Origin: CAZWKI01 sp964634645
GTDB taxonomy: Bacteria > Patescibacteriota > Patescibacteriia > UBA1558 > S5-K13
Direction of reading: 5' to 3'
Length of the DNA: 9,269 nt
Assembly: GCA_964634645.1 (NCBI GenBank)
Contig: CAZWKI010000040.1
Span: 1-9,269, forward strand
Shown here: one piece after another, positions 7,053-9,269 of the stretch
How positions within the stretch are numbered: position 1 is the first letter of the stretch
How the letters are laid out: each line of letters opens with the position of its first letter
Made by a program: the position numbers and the translations under genes
Notes under the pieces: model-generated
The model's input: only the letters and a program-made list of their open reading frames with translations
The model's database searches: none
What the model was told of the DNA's origin: nothing

Positions 7053-7868
7053 ATGCACACAAATAAAAAAAATTTATTTATTAAAATTTTAGTTGCAATT
7101 AGTTTTGTACTCATGATTGTTATTAATGGTCTTGCCAACATACTTCCTATAAACGGTGTACAAACCGGCCAAGTTTCTGATTCGTATACAAATCTTTTTG
7201 CTCCTGCGGGTTTGACATTTTCTATTTGGGGTATAATTTATTTTTTGTTGGCCCTATATACACTGTATCAATTTGGGGTTTTTCAAAAAAACAAAGACCA
7301 AAACAAAGAAGAATTATTCAAAAAAGTGGGTATTTATTTTATTATTACCTCAATAGCCAATGTATTGTGGATTTTTTCATGGCACTATGATTTTATAGGA
7401 ATATCTGCAATATTTATTATTGTAATTTTGTTTTTTTTAATCAAGATTGTGAGTTTATTAGCAAAAGAGAATTTTTCTTTTAGAGATAGATTTTTTATTT
7501 TGCTTCCATTTAGTATATATTTTGCTTGGATTACTATAGCTACAATTGCCAATATTACAACCCTTTTGGTTAGCATTAATTGGAGTGGACTCGGAATATC
7601 TGACAATATTTGGACCATTATAATTCTTTTAATTGGAACCCTCATCGGTGTTTTGAAAATGCTCAAAGACAAAAATATATTTTATGCTTTGGTTTTTATT
7701 TGGGCTTATTTGGGAATATTAATAAAGCATTTATCGGTGTCTGGTTTTGCCAAACAATATGTCAACGTTGTCACAACAGTAATTATATGTATTCTCGTAT
7801 TTATTGTTTTCGAAATTTTTCTTTTGTTTAAAAGATACAAAAAATCAATAAATAATAAGTATTTATAA
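7053..7868 (+). CDS. TspO/MBR-like (tryptophan-rich sensory protein superfamily) membrane protein
   Basis: TspO proteins are membrane proteins that bind tetrapyrroles and other small ligands; the role of this longer, distant branch is not established. The 271 residues contain about eight helices (roughly 9-30, 50-74, 91-110, 114-135, 146-170, 184-203, 208-225 and 235-258), whereas classical TspO has five helices in about 160 residues. TspO-like marks are FAPAGLTFSIWGIIYFLLA (49-67), resembling the PP-x-W-x-F/W-x2-LY segment; IANVLWIFSW (101-110), like LNxxW; and YFAWITIATIANITTLL (156-172), like the P-Y-x2-W-x3-A-x2-N segment. The N-terminal LPINGVQTGQVSDSY stretch is typical of this branch, whose members have also been labelled lantibiotic permease, a label the sequence does not support. 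It follows the repeat lipoprotein by 12 bases and is probably co-transcribed with it. Confidence 0.75.
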   Translation: MHTNKKNLFIKILVAISFVLMIVINGLANILPINGVQTGQVSDSYTNLFAPAGLTFSIWGIIYFLLALYTLYQFGVFQKNKDQNKEELFKKVGIYFIITSIANVLWIFSWHYDFIGISAIFIIVILFFLIKIVSLLAKENFSFRDRFFILLPFSIYFAWITIATIANITTLLVSINWSGLGISDNIWTIIILLIGTLIGVLKMLKDKNIFYALVFIWAYLGILIKHLSVSGFAKQYVNVVTTVIICILVFIVFEIFLLFKRYKKSINNKYL

Positions 7869-7914
7869 TTTTGTATATATTTTTAGAGATTTCAAATAGT
7901 AAATAAATAATTTT

Positions 7915-8007
7915 ATGAAGACAAAATTTAGAAACAATAAAATTGTAAGAATTGCGGTTATTGTAATTCTATTAATCATTGCTTTTTATTTTTATTTTAC
8001 AATTTAA
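7915..8007 (+). CDS. 30-residue single-span membrane peptide
   Basis: ATG 7915 to TAA 8005-8007 encodes a 30-residue peptide. The first 12 residues are basic (K2, K4, R6, K9, R12), followed by an unbroken hydrophobic stretch (about 13-30), the layout of an N-in single-pass membrane peptide. It starts 46 bases after the TspO-like stop and ends nine bases before the Excalibur gene, filling what would otherwise be the only sizeable gap in this operon. The upstream context (A/T only, no Shine-Dalgarno) is like that of the other genes. No family is recognised. It could be a chance reading frame, but the basic-then-hydrophobic order and the tight spacing favour a real gene. Confidence 0.5.
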   Translation: MKTKFRNNKIVRIAVIVILLIIAFYFYFTI

Positions 8008-8016
8008 AATATTTAT

Positions 8017-8397
8017 ATGAATGAGAAAATTCAAAAGATTATTAAGAAAGCAACGGACTATAGCGGCTCCAAAACACGCAAGGTCAGCAAAGGAATAATT
8101 GGCGCAATAATTGTTATTTTACTGGGAGCACTAGGATTAGAATTATCTAATAATGATTGGGATTTGGGCAAATTATTGTCAGGGTCTTCATGGTCAGAAG
8201 CAAAAGTAATGCGTGATAAAGATGGTAATATTGTTACAAGCGGGGGAAAATATACAAATGAATATAATTGTGATGATTTTAATACTCAGCCAGAAGCACA
8301 AAGGTTTTTTGAAAAAGCCGGTGGTCCGAGCGAAGACACCAATGATTTAGACAGAAACAACGATGGTCAGGCTTGCGAAGAGTTGCCATTTAAATAA
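8017..8397 (+). CDS. Membrane-anchored Excalibur calcium-binding domain protein
   Basis: The 126-residue product has a basic N-terminal tail (1-25), a single transmembrane helix (about 26-43), a linker, and a C-terminal Excalibur domain (about 82-124) that should lie outside the cell. The domain shows its hallmarks: N-C85-D-D-F near the start, the middle segment with AQRFFEKAGGPSEDTNDLD, and the calcium-loop core D112-R-N-N-D116-G-Q-A-C120-E followed by LP. C85 and C120 should form the conserved disulfide. Excalibur domains are known as EF-hand-like extracellular modules, often attached to surface nucleases or wall-associated proteins; here there is no enzymatic partner, so a calcium-dependent surface role is inference only. 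It is the last gene of the 5907-led unit. Confidence 0.88.
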   Translation: MNEKIQKIIKKATDYSGSKTRKVSKGIIGAIIVILLGALGLELSNNDWDLGKLLSGSSWSEAKVMRDKDGNIVTSGGKYTNEYNCDDFNTQPEAQRFFEKAGGPSEDTNDLDRNNDGQACEELPFK

Positions 8398-8422
8398 GTC
8401 GTCGTATCGTCAACGGCATCGG
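8398..8422 (+). other. Short GC-rich patch of unknown nature
   Basis: Fifteen of 25 bases directly after the Excalibur stop codon are G or C, in sharp contrast to the surrounding AT-rich spacer. It contains repeated GTC/CGT triplets but no stable inverted repeat and no T-run, so it is not a standard terminator. It may be a protein-binding site, a degraded repeat or chance. Confidence 0.3.
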
Positions 8423-8451
8423 TTTAATGGGTTTATGTTATTTTGTTTTTG

Positions 8452-8460
8452 TGGTATAAT
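8452..8460 (+). promoter_or_regulatory. Extended -10 promoter for the 50-residue protein
   Basis: TGG followed by TATAAT (8455-8460) is a perfect extended -10 element. The hexamer at a 17-base spacing, TTTATG (8432-8437), is a weak -35, which is normal for extended -10 promoters. Transcription should begin near 8467, giving a leader of about 36 bases before the ATG at 8503. Confidence 0.6.
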
Positions 8461-8502
8461 AATTAGGTAATAAAATGATAAAAATTAATAAAAATAAATT
8501 AT

Positions 8503-8655
8503 ATGACAAGTAAAATTACATCAGATTTTATCGCAGACGAAAGAAGACAATATAAATTTAAATTGGGCCAACTAATCGCCTCTTCTTTGTCTGGATTTAT
8601 TGGTGGTTTCATAGTCGCTACAATTATTTGGGTAATGATTTTTAAGGTTTTGTAA
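8503..8655 (+). CDS. 50-residue single-span membrane protein in its own transcription unit
   Basis: ATG 8503 to TAA 8653-8655 encodes 50 residues: a polar, charged N-terminal half (about 1-21, including D-E-R-R and several Lys) and one hydrophobic helix (about 22-47) with Gly and Ser in the first half (S-S-L-S-G-F-I-G-G) that could pack against another helix. It ends K-V-L. The upstream extended -10 promoter and the perfect hairpin 30 bases past the stop define a one-gene transcription unit, good evidence that this short frame is real. No family is recognised. A Gly-zipper helix in a small protein often mediates oligomerisation or association with a larger membrane complex, but no partner is evident here. 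Confidence 0.72.
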   Translation: MTSKITSDFIADERRQYKFKLGQLIASSLSGFIGGFIVATIIWVMIFKVL

Positions 8656-8684
8656 TTTATTGAACTGATTAGGTGTTGATTTTT

Positions 8685-8727
8685 ATAAAATAATCCTAGT
8701 GATTGGATTATTTTATGTTTCTTTGTT
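8685..8727 (+). terminator. Terminator with a perfect 12-bp stem
   Basis: ATAAAATAATCC (8685-8696) pairs exactly with GGATTATTTTAT (8705-8716) around the 8-base loop 8697-8704. A T-rich tail follows (8718-8720, 8722-8724). The symmetric stem with its T-rich upstream flank (8679-8684) could also act on minus-strand transcripts, but no gene approaches from that side. Confidence 0.75.
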
Positions 8728-8733
8728 AAGAAT

Positions 8734-8763
8734 TTGATTTATTTTTATTTGAATTTTTATAAT
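8734..8763 (+). promoter_or_regulatory. Sigma70-type promoter for the SurA/PrsA-like gene
   Basis: TTGATT (8734-8739) and a perfect TATAAT (8758-8763) are separated by 18 bases. Transcription would start near 8770, only about 13 bases before the ATG at 8783. The promoter lies directly after the terminator hairpin, so the downstream gene is its own unit. Confidence 0.6.
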
Positions 8764-8782
8764 AAATATTAATATTAATCTT

Positions 8783-9269
8783 ATGAAAGACAAAAAAATT
8801 AATGAAGAATTAATTAATAAAATAGATAACAAAAAAGAAGAGAAAAAAATTGAGTCAATAATTGATCAAGACACACAAGAGGGGGGTGATAAAAAATCAA
8901 TAAAAATTAATAAGAAAATTATTATTATTTTTGGTGTTTTAATTTTAGTGATGGTTTTAATATATGCTCTTAGGGGGTTCTTTGTGGTAGCCACAGTTGA
9001 TGGTAGTCCAATAAGTCGTTTATCTATAATTCAAAAATTAGAAAAAGTGTCTGGTAAAAGTCTATTAGACTCTATGATTTCAGAGAAATTAATTCAAAGA
9101 GAAGCAAGTTCTAAGAAAATTGTTATAAGTGATGACGAGGTAAATGCTTATATAAAAACAATAGAAGATCAATTCGCTGGTCAAGGAAATTCTCTTGCAG
9201 AAGCCCTCTCCACACAAGGAATGACTATGGATGATTATAAAAAACAAGTTATATTAAGAAAACAAGTAG
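8783..9269 (+). CDS. SurA/PrsA-like foldase, N-terminal part (3' end outside the window)
   Basis: The frame opens at ATG 8783 and runs off the right edge with 162 residues visible. Residues 1-45 are a charged Lys/Glu/Asp-rich cytoplasmic tail, about 46-68 form a transmembrane helix with no lipobox, and the rest faces outward. From ATVDGSPIS (70-78) onward it follows the SurA N-terminal chaperone domain: a short beta strand, then SLLDSMISEKLIQREA (93-108), then ISDDEVNAYI (115-124), then LAEALSTQGMTMDDYKKQV (138-156). Relatives continue into a parvulin (PpiC) prolyl isomerase domain and help fold secreted proteins; whether that domain follows cannot be seen here. The visible part has no cysteine. 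It has its own promoter (TTGATT-18-TATAAT). Confidence 0.85.
   Translation, partial: MKDKKINEELINKIDNKKEEKKIESIIDQDTQEGGDKKSIKINKKIIIIFGVLILVMVLIYALRGFFVVATVDGSPISRLSIIQKLEKVSGKSLLDSMISEKLIQREASSKKIVISDDEVNAYIKTIEDQFAGQGNSLAEALSTQGMTMDDYKKQVILRKQV

Noticed and set aside
948..7831. Minus-strand and overlapping frames such as 948-1259, 2867-3064, 4668-4913, 6552-6737, 7385-7672 (minus) and 7610-7831 (plus)
   Set aside because: They lie inside well-supported genes and show no coherent domain; they are composition shadows.
1..9269. Altered genetic code (UGA read as Gly, as in Gracilibacteria/Absconditabacteria), suggested by exclusive use of TAA stops
   Set aside because: All genes read full length under the standard code, conserved glycines use GGN codons and no in-frame TGA is needed. 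TAA-only stops in eleven genes fit AT bias.

Overview
The window is strongly AT-rich, densely packed DNA with every gene on the + strand. Every complete reading frame ends in TAA, and none of the visible starts has a convincing Shine-Dalgarno sequence. It combines housekeeping tRNA synthetases with small exported or membrane proteins: lipoproteins, an Excalibur protein, a SurA/PrsA-type foldase and orphan membrane proteins. Together this suggests an uncultivated bacterium with a reduced genome, most likely of the Candidate Phyla Radiation (Patescibacteria, perhaps a Parcubacteria-like lineage). That placement is inference from gene style, not a phylogenetic result.

Layout: (1) 2-763, the 3' part of tyrS, closed by a hairpin/T-tract terminator at about 834-870. 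(2) 933-5767, a probable operon: metG, cysS, a cysteine-rich lipoprotein, a 312-aa membrane-anchored exported protein and a 148-aa polytopic membrane protein, followed by a terminator at about 5809-5849. (3) 5907-8397, a second unit behind a TATAAT box: a lipoprotein made of thirteen exact 26-residue two-cysteine repeats, a TspO/MBR-like membrane protein, a 30-aa single-span peptide and a membrane-anchored Excalibur protein. (4) 8503-8655, a 50-aa single-span membrane protein with its own extended -10 promoter and a perfect 12-bp terminator hairpin. (5) 8783 to the window end, the N-terminal part of a SurA/PrsA-like foldase with its own promoter. No stretch longer than about 170 bases lacks a gene, and I see no tRNA, rRNA, CRISPR or insertion sequence.

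How it fits together: tyrS, metG and cysS supply charged tRNAs. Most other genes act at the membrane or outside it. The standout is the 5907-7040 lipoprotein: C-x11-C-x13 repeated thirteen times with no insertion or deletion, which looks like a disulfide-stapled helical solenoid on the cell surface. A second lipoprotein (3839-4348) carries a duplicated twin C-x3-C cysteine scaffold. All four soluble exported domains that are complete here have even cysteine counts (14, 4, 26 and 2, not counting lipobox cysteines), which suggests that disulfide formation outside the membrane matters in this organism. None of the exported proteins except the Excalibur, TspO-like and SurA-like ones matches a family I can name.
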